15,730 bases of DNA from Treponema sp. (GCA_031267115.1 JAIRZS010000048.1:1-15730); one strand, 5' to 3'; counted from the stretch's first letter, positions 7,960 to 15,249 are shown. The notes: generated by a model not told the origin, from the letters alone. Made by a program: numbers and translations.

Positions 7960-8049
7960 CGTTGCGGGGGCGGAAAGCGGACGGCCGCCGGCCCCCGCAG
8001 AGGGGGTAGGCCGGGACCCTGGCCCGGCCGTAGGGGGAGGCTTCCCCCC
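7960..8049. repeat. GC-rich repeat in the bamA leader
   Basis: This is a GC-rich block between tamB and bamA. Positions 7994-8027 match the reverse complement of 15250-15283 at 32 of 34 bases (CCCGCAGAGGGGG then AGGCCGGGACC then TGGCCCGG). Similarity continues more loosely upstream around GGACGG. The block ends in a GGGGGA-GGCT-TCCCCC hairpin at 8033-8048, just before the bamA-proximal promoter candidate. This is a dispersed intergenic element, seen twice in this window. Confidence 0.65.
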
Positions 8050-8059
8050 GCAGGCTTAT

Positions 8060-8068
8060 TGTTACAAT
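8060..8068 (+). promoter_or_regulatory. Second candidate extended -10 for bamA (TGTTACAAT)
   Basis: These nine bases are identical to the element at 3371-3379 upstream of tamB: TGn plus TACAAT. The region where a -35 should lie is GC-rich hairpin sequence without a match. The predicted start would give a leader of about 35 nt before the bamA ATG at 8110. Confidence 0.3.
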
Positions 8069-8099
8069 ACAGCTTTTTGTGGAAAATATACGGGTATGC

Positions 8100-8104
8100 A
8101 GGAG
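8100..8104 (+). promoter_or_regulatory. Ribosome binding site fixing the bamA start
   Basis: AGGAG with 5-nt spacing to the ATG at 8110. It decides against the upstream in-frame TTG at 8059. Confidence 0.75.
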
Positions 8105-8109
8105 TATTG

Positions 8110-10662
8110 ATGCGGCATTTTGTAAAATACACAGGCAGGGCTTTCGCGCTTTTTTTCTTCATTTCCCTGGCGGGTTTTGCCGCCGCACAGGAAACCGAAT
8201 GGTACCAGGACAAGCCGATTAAGGATATTATTTTCGAGGGCTTGCAGCATATCGGTTCCGCGGAACTGGACTCGGTTAAAGAGGCCTATATCGGGCGGCC
8301 TTTCAGCGACGATATATTCTGGGAACTCCAGGAAAGGCTCTACGCGACGGAATTTTTCGAGGTGATTTCCCCTACCGCTGTCCCCTCGGACGACGCCGGG
8401 ACCGCGGTTATTATCCGCTTCCAGGTAACGGAAAGGCCGGTGGTGTCCCGGATCAATTTTTCGGGGAACGCCCATGTCCGCCGTACCGAGCTTCTTGGCA
8501 CTATCACGCTCAAGCCGGACGACGTGGTGAACCAGTTAAAGCTGCGCCTGGACGAGACGGCGATATACGAAAAATACCTGGAAAAGGGATACCCGGATAT
8601 TAAGGTAAGCTCCGAAACCCGGGCCAATCCGAACGGCACGATAACCGTTACTTTCTTTATTACGGAGGGGAATAAAATCGCCGTCCGGGCTTTTTATTTC
8701 GAAGGCAACAGCACTTTTTCGGACCGGACCCTGAGGGGGCAGCTTTCGCTGAAGGCCAAGGGCGTCTTTAATGACGGCGCTTTCCAGGAGGCGAAACTGA
8801 TTGCCGACAGGGACGCGATTACCCAGTATTACCACGACCGGGGTTATATCGACGCCGAGGTTATCGACGTGGTCCGGGAAACGGCGTCCGACGAAAAGGG
8901 CAATAACTTTCTTGATATATTCTTCCGGATATACGAAGGGGAAATTTACAATTTCAGGGGGATAGAGTTTACCGGGAACAAGATCTTTACCGCTAGGCAG
9001 CTTGCCGCGCAGGTCCGGTCCAGGGAAGGGGAGGTTGCCAATGCCCGGAGGATCGAGGCGGACCTGCAGCGGGTGGCCGATCTTTACTACGAAAGCGGCT
9101 ATATTTTTAACAGCATAACCCGCACGGAAAGGCGCGATTTGAGCGACAGGTCGGTTTCCTACGAGGTGAACATTATCGAGCGCGGCAGGGCGCATATCGA
9201 GCATATCAGGCTGGTGGGCAACAACAAGACCAAGGATCATGTGATCCTCCGGGAAATACCCCTGGAACCGGGGGATGTTTTTTCCAAGACAAAGGTTATG
9301 GAAGCCTACCGGAATCTGATGAACCTGCAATACTTTTCCAATGTTATTCCCGAGCCGACTCCGGGAAGCGCCGAAAGCCTTATGGACCTGGTTATTACCA
9401 TGGAGGAGCAGCCCACTACCAATCTCCAGTTCGGCATTACCTTTACGGGTACTTCCGATCCCAACGCGTTCCCCATCGCCGGGATACTGCAAATCCAGGA
9501 CCGCAATTTCCTGGGGTACGGCAATATCCTGGGGCTCCAGCTTGACGTTTCCCGCGATACCCAGGCTATCTCGCTGCAGTATACCCACCGGTGGATATTC
9601 GGCCTGCCGCTGTCGGGCGGTTTTGACCTGACCGTCAACCATTCCAAACGGCTTGCCCTTATGGACAACAGCGCCCACTTTTTTAACGGTGACGAACCCT
9701 ACGCCTTTCCCGACGGGTTTAGCTCCTATGAGGAATACCGGGACGCCGGCTATATACCGGCAAATGAATTCCTTATGACCTACGATCAGTGGAGTATCTC
9801 GCCGGGCTTTTCCACCGGGTACCGCTGGCTTACTTTTTTGGGGAATCTGGGGCTGTCGGGCGGCGTCCGCACGGCTTTTGTGATCAATACCTACGACGAG
9901 GTTTTGCTCAGGCCTTTCGATCCGATACTCCGCGAAAGCAACAAGGGCATAGTCCCCGCGCTTTCTTTCTGGACCGCCGTTTCCCTGGACCAGCGGGATA
10001 TTTACTACGATCCGTCCACGGGCTATTACGGTATCCAGCGTTTCGGCTATTACGGGTTCCTCGATATAGAGCGGGAACACTACATGAAAACCGATACCAA
10101 GGCGGAGGTTTTCTTTACCCTGTTCAATATTCCCATAACCGATACGTACAGTTTCAAGGGGGTATTCGGCCTCCATTCCGGCCTTTCGTTCATCTGGCCG
10201 CAGCCGGGCCGGGAAACGGCGGAAATCGAGGCCGCCAACAAGCTTGCGATTGACGGCATGTTTATCGGGCGGGGCTGGTCGTCGGCGCGGCTCTCCACCC
10301 GGGGCCTTGCCCTCTGGGAAAACTGGGCCGAGCTGCGCTTCCCCGTGGTTCCGGGCATACTTGCCCTTGACTTCTTTTTCGACGCGGCTGTTTCCGGGGT
10401 AAACAACACAGCCGGCAGGGTCGAGCTGAAGCCTGAAAAGTTCTTTGCCCGTTCCTTTACCGATATGCTTAACAGCGCCTATTTCAGCTTCGGCTTCGGC
10501 CCCCGTATTTCCATTCCCCAGTTCCCCTTCCGCTTCCTGTTTACCAAAGGTTTCAGGATCGTAGACGGGGAATTCCAGTGGAAAAGAGGGGCGCTGGGCG
10601 CTACGGACAACCCCGATTCGGGTATTGACTTTGTGCTGAGTATTTCGCTATCAACTTATTAG
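8110..10662 (+). CDS. bamA: Outer-membrane protein assembly factor BamA
   Basis: BamA is the outer-membrane insertase that folds beta-barrel proteins. The 850-residue protein begins with a signal peptide (MRHFVKYTGR then a hydrophobic core, cleavage near FAAAQ at 23-27). Five POTRA domains follow at about 36-108, 109-186, 189-277, 279-357 and 360-433, with repeated signals such as INFSGN, FYFEGN, IEFTGN and IRLVGN. A C-terminal 16-strand-type barrel occupies about 434-850. The conserved loop-6 motif, usually (V/I)RG(F/Y), appears as GRGW with Arg at 721. The last residue is Tyr, an aromatic as expected for a barrel end. The start is set by AGGAG at 8100-8104, five bases before the ATG; an in-frame TTG at 8059 lacks this support and would spoil the signal peptide. 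The stop overlaps the skp Shine-Dalgarno. Confidence 0.96.
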   Translation: MRHFVKYTGRAFALFFFISLAGFAAAQETEWYQDKPIKDIIFEGLQHIGSAELDSVKEAYIGRPFSDDIFWELQERLYATEFFEVISPTAVPSDDAGTAVIIRFQVTERPVVSRINFSGNAHVRRTELLGTITLKPDDVVNQLKLRLDETAIYEKYLEKGYPDIKVSSETRANPNGTITVTFFITEGNKIAVRAFYFEGNSTFSDRTLRGQLSLKAKGVFNDGAFQEAKLIADRDAITQYYHDRGYIDAEVIDVVRETASDEKGNNFLDIFFRIYEGEIYNFRGIEFTGNKIFTARQLAAQVRSREGEVANARRIEADLQRVADLYYESGYIFNSITRTERRDLSDRSVSYEVNIIERGRAHIEHIRLVGNNKTKDHVILREIPLEPGDVFSKTKVMEAYRNLMNLQYFSNVIPEPTPGSAESLMDLVITMEEQPTTNLQFGITFTGTSDPNAFPIAGILQIQDRNFLGYGNILGLQLDVSRDTQAISLQYTHRWIFGLPLSGGFDLTVNHSKRLALMDNSAHFFNGDEPYAFPDGFSSYEEYRDAGYIPANEFLMTYDQWSISPGFSTGYRWLTFLGNLGLSGGVRTAFVINTYDEVLLRPFDPILRESNKGIVPALSFWTAVSLDQRDIYYDPSTGYYGIQRFGYYGFLDIEREHYMKTDTKAEVFFTLFNIPITDTYSFKGVFGLHSGLSFIWPQPGRETAEIEAANKLAIDGMFIGRGWSSARLSTRGLALWENWAELRFPVVPGILALDFFFDAAVSGVNNTAGRVELKPEKFFARSFTDMLNSAYFSFGFGPRISIPQFPFRFLFTKGFRIVDGEFQWKRGALGATDNPDSGIDFVLSISLSTY

Positions 10663-10671
10663 GAAAAGAAC

Positions 10672-11202
10672 ATGGTTAAACGAATCGCTATTGCCGTATT
10701 ACTGATTCTGGCGGCAGGTTTTTCCCTGGGAGCCCAGCAGCTTACCCGCTTCGCCGTGGTTGATTTAAGCCGGGTTTATACCTCGTTTTTCCGGGATTCC
10801 CGGGCCGTCCGGGAATTTGAGGAGAGGAGCGCCCGTGTCCAGGCCGAAATTGACCGGATGACCGCGGAGATCCAGGGCCTGCGCAGTTCCCAGCTTGACG
10901 CGAAAGCCAGGGGGGACGAAGCCCGGTCTCTCAGGCTGGAGGGCCAGATTTACCAACAATCCGAATACCTTAAAGAGTACTACCAGACAAAAACCGCGGA
11001 ACTCAGCGATCAAAGGACAAAGCTGTCCCAGTCCGGGGCTTTTCTCGATCAGGTTTACAGCGAGATCCGTTATATTGCCGAAAGCGAGGGCTACAGCATG
11101 GTCCTTAACCTAAAGGAAAACACCGGGATACTTTGGTATAGCCCGACGGTAGACATAACTGATAAATTAATTCAAAATCTATTAGCCAAAGCAGGCCGGT
11201 AA
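10672..11202 (+). CDS. skp: Skp/OmpH-family periplasmic chaperone
   Basis: Skp-family proteins are trimeric periplasmic chaperones that hold unfolded outer-membrane proteins for delivery to BamA. This 176-residue protein has a signal peptide (MVKRIAIAVLLILAAGFSLGA, cleavage about 21/22). Next comes the typical FAVVDLSRVYTSF strand (28-39), then a long charged helical hairpin (about 43-135, heptad-like, rich in Glu, Gln, Arg and Ala). It ends in IRYIAESEGYSMVLNLKENTGILWYSP (about 133-160), the family's C-terminal core, and a final helix. Length is close to the family norm. The ATG is 10 nt after the bamA stop codon, with AGGA (10661-10664) overlapping that stop, so the two genes are almost certainly co-transcribed and translationally close. 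Confidence 0.93.
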   Translation: MVKRIAIAVLLILAAGFSLGAQQLTRFAVVDLSRVYTSFFRDSRAVREFEERSARVQAEIDRMTAEIQGLRSSQLDAKARGDEARSLRLEGQIYQQSEYLKEYYQTKTAELSDQRTKLSQSGAFLDQVYSEIRYIAESEGYSMVLNLKENTGILWYSPTVDITDKLIQNLLAKAGR

Positions 11203-11374
11203 GCCTCCGCAAAACTAATGTTTCGTAACTCATTTTAGAGGAATTTGCCCGGAAGAAACTGAAGTTTCCGGATAACTCTATTCCGGAACGGAGGCCCCTT
11301 TAGGGAAGCGCTGATACGGGCCGCCGCAGGCCGCGCCGGGCGGAAATCCGGGCCGGCCCGCGTTTCCCTGACGC
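11203..11374. other. Spacer between skp and mutS with two inverted repeats
   Basis: No gene is seen. A bulged hairpin lies at 11249-11271 (GAAACT-GA-AGTTTC closed by CCG/CGG, with a 3-nt bulge) about 50 bp after the skp stop. It lacks a T-run. A second inverted repeat encloses a GC-rich block: GGGAAGCGC (11303-11311) with GCGTTTCCC (11360-11368), one mismatch, plus inner CGGGCC/GGCCCG. It ends just before mutS. The structures could attenuate read-through into mutS, but that is inference. No strong separate mutS promoter is visible. Confidence 0.5.
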
Positions 11375-14140
11375 TTGCACAAGGGGGTATTTATCACTTC
11401 CAACGAATCGAGTCCCATGCTGGATCAGTACAGGCGGATCAAACGGGAACACCAGGGCGAGGTCCTGTTTTTCCGTTTGGGCGATTTCTACGAGATGTTC
11501 TCCGACGACGCCCTGGAAGTCTCCGCCCTTTTGGGCCTTACCCTTACCAGCCGCAACGGGCTTCCTATGTGCGGGGTTCCGTACCATGCCACGCGCTCGT
11601 ATATTGCCCGGCTCCTGAAATTCGGCAAGAAGATCGCGATATGCGAGCAGCTCTCCGAACCGTCAAAGGGCAAGGGCGTAATTGACCGCAAAGTGGTGGA
11701 AATTATTACCCCCGGGACCACCATTGACGAAGACTACCTGGACAAGGGCAGTTCCAATTACCTCGCGGCCCTGGCCGCTACTTCCCGCTTTTTGTCCTTT
11801 GCCTATATCGATCTTTCCACCGGCGATTTTTTCGCGACATCGTTTCCCCCGGAAGGGGCCGCGGAAAGGCTGCGCCTTGAACTTGGGCGGCTTGAGATAC
11901 GGGAAATGGTTGTTCAGGAATCCCTTCTGGAAGAAAACGGGCTAATCGCCCGGGCCGTCGCGGAACACGGCTCCCTTGTGGTAAACCGCTGGGCGGACTG
12001 GCTTTTTGACCGGGAAAGGAGCCGGGAATGGCTTGAAAAGCAGTTCGGCCAGAGCGCCCTGAAAGGTTTCGGCCTTGACGCGCAGTCGGCGGAAGTGATA
12101 GCCGCGGGCGCCCTGCTGGACTATCTTGACGGGACCGCCAAGAGCCTTATCCCCCATGTGCGGGTCCTGACCCTTTACGGCGACACCGAATACGTAGGCA
12201 TCGACGAAGCTTCCCAGCGGAATCTGGAGCTTGTACGCAATCTCCGCGACGGGGAGAGGGGTTTTTCCCTTCTTGGGGTTATGGATGAAACCTGCTGTTC
12301 CATGGGGAGAAGGCTTTTAAAAAGGCGTATCCTCCATCCCCTGCGCGACCTGGAACGGATCGGCGCCCGGCTCGACGCGGTGGAAAAGCTGTACCGGGAT
12401 CAGGGGGCGCTTTCCTCCTTCCGCACGCTTCTGGGAAAATGCCCGGATCTCGAACGGCTCTGCTCCCGCCTTGCCATGGACAGGGCCCACGGGAAGGATA
12501 TGGCCTCGGTAAAAAACGCCCTGGTTTCCTACGAGACCGTTGACGCGCTGGCGCGCGAAATTTCCCTGGCCCTTGACGAAGGCGGGGGGCCGCCCCCGGA
12601 CGGAAAAGACGCCGGGGATCTTTTGGAACTGAGGGGCCTTTTGGAGAGGGGCATTGCCGAGGACCCGTCGATACTCCTGACCGAGGGGAAGCTTATCCGC
12701 GAAGGCTACAGCAGGGAACTGGACGGGCTCCGGCAATTGCGCGACAGCGGACGGAGCCTTCTGGAAACGTACCTGGAGGAGGAGAGGCAGGAAACCGGCA
12801 TCCCGAGCCTCAAGATACGCTACAACCGCGTTATCGGTTATTTTTTTGAAGTAACCAAGGCGCAGCTTTCAAAAGTGCCGTCCCGCTTTATCAGGAGGCA
12901 GGCCGTCACGGGCGGGGAGCGTTTTACGACCGAGCGGCTGGCGGCCCTTGAATCCGACATTAATGGCGCTTCCGACAAAATGGTGGAAATGGAAAGGGAG
13001 CTTTTCCTGGAAATACGCGAGCAGGCAAAGGCGCTGATCCCGCAGCTGTCCGCCGCGGCCCACCGGATCGCAGCCCTTGACGCCGCCCAGTCCCTGGCGC
13101 GCGCCGCGACCGTGCACGGCTGGGTAAGGCCCCTGGTAAGCGACAAAAACAGCATCCGTATCATTGAAGGGCGGCACCCCGTAGTTGAGGCCCATATAAA
13201 CCGGGGGGAATTTATTCCCAACGACACCCTGCTTGACGGCGACGGCGTCTGCTTTGCCCTCATAACCGGCCCCAATATGGCCGGAAAATCAACTTACCTC
13301 CGCCAGACCGCGCTTATCACCGTTATGGCCCAGATGGGGAGTTTTGTCCCGGCCCGCGAGGCGGAAATCGGGATTGCGGACAGAATCTACTGCCGGGTGG
13401 GCGCTTCGGACAACCTTGCCCGGGGGGAATCCACGTTCCTTGTGGAGATGAACGAAACCGCGTACATACTCCATACCGCGACCTGCCGGAGCCTTGTAAT
13501 CATGGACGAGGCGGGCAGGGGGACCGGCACCAACGACGGCCTTTCGATAGCCTGGGCGGTCAGCGAGGAGCTTTTGGAGCATATACGCTGCCGCACCCTT
13601 TTCGCGACCCATTACCACGAACTGGCAAGGATACTCCACCCCCGGATGGCCAACAGATCCATGGAAGTCCTGGAGCGCGAAGGGGAAATAGTATTCCTGC
13701 GCAAGCTGAAAGAAGGCCCCACGGAGGAATCCTACGGCATCCATGTAGCGGCCCTGGCGGGCATCCCCGAACGGGTCATAGAGCGGGCGGGGGCCGTCAT
13801 GGAAAAGCTTGCCGGGAACGCCGGGGAACCTGGCGGCCGGAATTTGCCCGGCATAAAAAAATCCGGCGAAACGCGGCAAAGCGGGAAAACCGGCGCGCGT
13901 TACGGGGAGTTCCTCGCGGAAATCGCCGCCCTGGACCCGGATTCCATGAGCCCCATGGACGCCCTTAACCAGCTTTACGCCTGGAAAGCGCGTTTCAACG
14001 CGAAGCCCTTCCCGCCGAAAGCCGGGCCGCCGGCCTCCCTCCCCGCAATTCCCGCCGCGAAAACCCGCCCGGACCGGGAAGCGCCGTCCCCCCGCAAACC
14101 GTCCCCGGAACCGGAACCCGAACCCTCCCTGTTCGATTGA
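11375..14140 (+). CDS. mutS: DNA mismatch repair protein MutS
   Basis: MutS recognises mismatches and short loops and recruits MutL. The protein has about 915-921 residues, longer than the usual 850-ish. From the TTG at 11375: the mismatch-recognition domain carries SPMLDQYRRIKREH (13-26) and the FYE motif (38-40) whose Phe stacks on the mismatch. Connector, core/lever and clamp domains fill the middle. The ATPase has Walker A GPNMAGKST (632-640), the STFLVEM signature, Walker B DEAGRGTG (from 711) and LFATHYHEL. A Pro/Glu-rich linker leads to a terminal EPSLFD, which resembles a beta-clamp-binding tail. The start is uncertain. TTG 11375 has no Shine-Dalgarno. A good AAGGGGG (11381-11387) lies just downstream and points to an in-frame ATC at 11393. 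The first ATG (11417) would remove the N-terminal SP residues. Identity is certain; only the N-terminus is open. Confidence 0.95.
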   Translation: MHKGVFITSNESSPMLDQYRRIKREHQGEVLFFRLGDFYEMFSDDALEVSALLGLTLTSRNGLPMCGVPYHATRSYIARLLKFGKKIAICEQLSEPSKGKGVIDRKVVEIITPGTTIDEDYLDKGSSNYLAALAATSRFLSFAYIDLSTGDFFATSFPPEGAAERLRLELGRLEIREMVVQESLLEENGLIARAVAEHGSLVVNRWADWLFDRERSREWLEKQFGQSALKGFGLDAQSAEVIAAGALLDYLDGTAKSLIPHVRVLTLYGDTEYVGIDEASQRNLELVRNLRDGERGFSLLGVMDETCCSMGRRLLKRRILHPLRDLERIGARLDAVEKLYRDQGALSSFRTLLGKCPDLERLCSRLAMDRAHGKDMASVKNALVSYETVDALAREISLALDEGGGPPPDGKDAGDLLELRGLLERGIAEDPSILLTEGKLIREGYSRELDGLRQLRDSGRSLLETYLEEERQETGIPSLKIRYNRVIGYFFEVTKAQLSKVPSRFIRRQAVTGGERFTTERLAALESDINGASDKMVEMERELFLEIREQAKALIPQLSAAAHRIAALDAAQSLARAATVHGWVRPLVSDKNSIRIIEGRHPVVEAHINRGEFIPNDTLLDGDGVCFALITGPNMAGKSTYLRQTALITVMAQMGSFVPAREAEIGIADRIYCRVGASDNLARGESTFLVEMNETAYILHTATCRSLVIMDEAGRGTGTNDGLSIAWAVSEELLEHIRCRTLFATHYHELARILHPRMANRSMEVLEREGEIVFLRKLKEGPTEESYGIHVAALAGIPERVIERAGAVMEKLAGNAGEPGGRNLPGIKKSGETRQSGKTGARYGEFLAEIAALDPDSMSPMDALNQLYAWKARFNAKPFPPKAGPPASLPAIPAAKTRPDREAPSPRKPSPEPEPEPSLFD
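11381..11387 (+). promoter_or_regulatory. Strong Shine-Dalgarno inside the annotated mutS 5' end
   Basis: AAGGGGG is followed after 5 nt by an in-frame ATC (11393), and no ATG, GTG or TTG lies at usable spacing. Either mutS uses a rare ATC start, or the real start is the unsupported TTG 6 codons upstream. Confidence 0.35.
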
Positions 14141-14166
14141 AAGTCTGAAACCCCTTTTGGGCGCAT

Positions 14167-14205
14167 CCGCGGGCCAACCTGCCCTACGGGCAGGACGGCC
14201 CGCGG
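14167..14205. repeat. Large two-part palindrome 3' of mutS
   Basis: Outer arms of 9 bp and inner arms of 7 bp are separated by a 2x2 internal loop, with a TAC apical loop. All pairs are Watson-Crick. It starts 27 bp after the mutS stop. It may protect or define the mRNA 3' end. Confidence 0.6.
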
Positions 14206-14346
14206 ACCGGGCTTTACGGGGCTGCGCGTTCTGCCATAGCGGTCCGCTCCGGCCCCGGCGCTCCGCGCCGTGGCTGCTTTCGCCCCTGCGGGGCGGCACC
14301 CCTCCAATCCCTTGCGCTTGACGCCTGGTATTGAATTTACTGGAGG

Positions 14347-14369
14347 ATTTTACCGTAAAATCGAAAAAG
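14347..14369 (+). repeat. Dispersed AT-rich repeat, copy 3
   Basis: ATTTTACC then GTAAAATCGAAAAAG. This copy lies about 48 bp outside the left terminal inverted repeat of the 952-bp element. An opposite-orientation relative (15394-15424) lies outside the right terminus, so the similarity between the two flanks extends beyond the perfect termini. Confidence 0.45.
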
Positions 14370-14416
14370 ACAGGAGAGTTAAGAGTGGATCAGATGTCGA
14401 AGCCTGGTTACTTTGT

Positions 14417-14438
14417 TAATTGAGGCTGTTCCAAAACT
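14417..14438 (+). repeat. Left terminal inverted repeat
   Basis: Perfect 22-bp complement of 15347-15368. The base on either side (14416, 14439) no longer pairs. Confidence 0.8.
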
Positions 14439-14501
14439 ATCGGCAGCAAGGCAAGAAGGGAGGTGGAAGCCAGGGACTTGTTCCGCAACTCCGGCCACTG
14501 T

Positions 14502-14513
14502 CAGCAAGTTAAA
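14502..14513 (+). repeat. Left subterminal repeat
   Basis: CAGCAAGTTAAA. The same 12 bases occur in reverse complement at 15194-15205, with further partial matches on both sides (CTG before, AA after). It is a second, inner inverted pair of the element. Confidence 0.5.
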
Positions 14514-14650
14514 AAATTTCCCCGCCGGGCTTCTGCCCGGAACTGCCCGAATTCCGGCGCCTTTGCCGGCGGACAGAGGTTCCCCGCCGGGCGCTGCGGA
14601 TTGAGGCGTATAGGGCCGCTGGCGCGGAAAACGGGGCCGTGCGGGGGCGG

Positions 14651-15109
14651 CTAGCCGGGTGGAGGCGCGGCTGGGTGGGGGGGAAAGGGCGGGAAACAGG
14701 GGGAAAAAACTGAAAAACAAGGAGGGTCCGCAATTCCTTCATACAAGGGTCTGACCCCGTTCCCCGGCTCCTCCGGCGGCTCCCCCTCCAGTATCTCCGA
14801 CCAATACCGGTCCCCCCAGATATGCCCCGCCCTCCCGTCCATCCCGTTAAACTGCTGCGCGAATACCTGCTTCAGCCATTTCATAATCTCGGGAAGCTGG
14901 AACCCGTCTTCCGGCATAATGTAAAACATAAGCCAGTCGTCCTCAAGATTTAGGGCGCGGACCTCGAACGCGTACCGCCCCTGAGCCAGCCGGAACACGC
15001 GGGCGAAAAGCGCCAGGGCGTCGGGCCGCCTGAACAGGGGCTCGCGGTGGTTGATGCGGGTACGTATTCCGTACCAGACGCCCTGGCCAAGCAAACGCAA
15101 GTTTCTCAT
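14651..15109 (-). CDS. Degenerate REP-associated-transposase-like (Y1_Tnp/RAYT-like) protein
   Basis: This is a 152-residue ORF. The architecture follows the RAYT/IS200-like pattern: GVWYGIRTRINHREPLF (10-26), ALALFARVFR (31-40), YAFEVRALNLEDDWLMFYI (46-64), then LPEIMKWLKQVFAQQFN (72-88) and GRAGHIWGDRYWSEIL (92-107), which matches the family's 'G.vW..Ry.s' ending. The catalytic features are not there. The HUH pair expected near 'MPNHVHLL' aligns with DDWLM, and the usual helix Tyr aligns with Phe83. The last 40 residues (PPCFSVFSPCFPPFPP...) are low-complexity and read through GC-rich repeat sequence. The ATG at 15109 has no Shine-Dalgarno. It may be a decayed transposase, or a treponemal family that kept the fold for another role. 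It lies inside the 952-bp inverted-repeat element. Confidence 0.6.
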   Translation of the reverse strand: MRNLRLLGQGVWYGIRTRINHREPLFRRPDALALFARVFRLAQGRYAFEVRALNLEDDWLMFYIMPEDGFQLPEIMKWLKQVFAQQFNGMDGRAGHIWGDRYWSEILEGEPPEEPGNGVRPLYEGIADPPCFSVFSPCFPPFPPHPAAPPPG

Positions 15110-15178
15110 ACGAATATATATGGGATTAAGCGGCTGTTTTGCTTCAACCGGAGGCGAAAAATCCGTGAAATTCGTATG
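15107..15178. repeat. Inverted repeat at the start of the transposase-like ORF
   Basis: CATACGAAT (15107-15115) pairs with ATTCGTATG (15170-15178) around a 54-nt loop. One arm contains the ORF's start codon. Hairpins flanking RAYT genes are often their substrates, but this link is inferred. Confidence 0.4.
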
Positions 15179-15193
15179 GGTTTTTTACAGTTG

Positions 15194-15205
15194 TTTAACT
15201 TGCTG
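15194..15205 (-). repeat. Right subterminal repeat
   Basis: Reverse complement of CAGCAAGTTAAA at 14502-14513. It lies 163 bp from the right end, versus 85 bp from the left end for its partner, so the two sides are not simple mirror images. Confidence 0.5.
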
Positions 15206-15249
15206 GCAGGGGGAAGCTGCGGGCTTGCAAGGAAGTCCGGCCCCTCAGT

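Larger units (their letters stand above)
14141..14416. repeat. GC-rich hairpin cluster downstream of mutS
   Basis: This region is non-coding. Positions 14167-14205 form a large palindrome (CCGCGGGCC / GGCCCGCGG enclosing CCTGCCC-TAC-GGGCAGG). Two more 6-bp hairpins with 3-nt loops follow: CGGCGC-TCC-GCGCCG at 14256-14270 and CGCCCC-TGC-GGGGCG at 14281-14295. The sequence then becomes AT-rich, with a 17-bp palindrome, GATTTTAC-C-GTAAAATC, at 14346-14362. The first hairpin could end the mutS transcript, but no T-run follows it. Confidence 0.55.

Noticed and set aside
8536..10176. 546-codon minus-strand open frame inside bamA
   Set aside because: It lies wholly antisense to BamA POTRA and barrel coding sequence and has no motifs.
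14167..14205. Intrinsic terminator for mutS
   Set aside because: The palindrome is strong, but no T-run follows in either direction, so I list it as a hairpin only.
13289..14299. 336-codon minus-strand open frame over the end of mutS
   Set aside because: It covers the MutS ATPase motifs on the opposite strand and runs into GC-rich palindromes. It is Arg/Gly-rich without domains.
14413..14654. Short plus-strand frames at the left end of the 952-bp element
   Set aside because: They read through the terminal repeat and GC-rich hairpins, with no ribosome-binding site and no conserved motif. They are better explained as repeat sequence.
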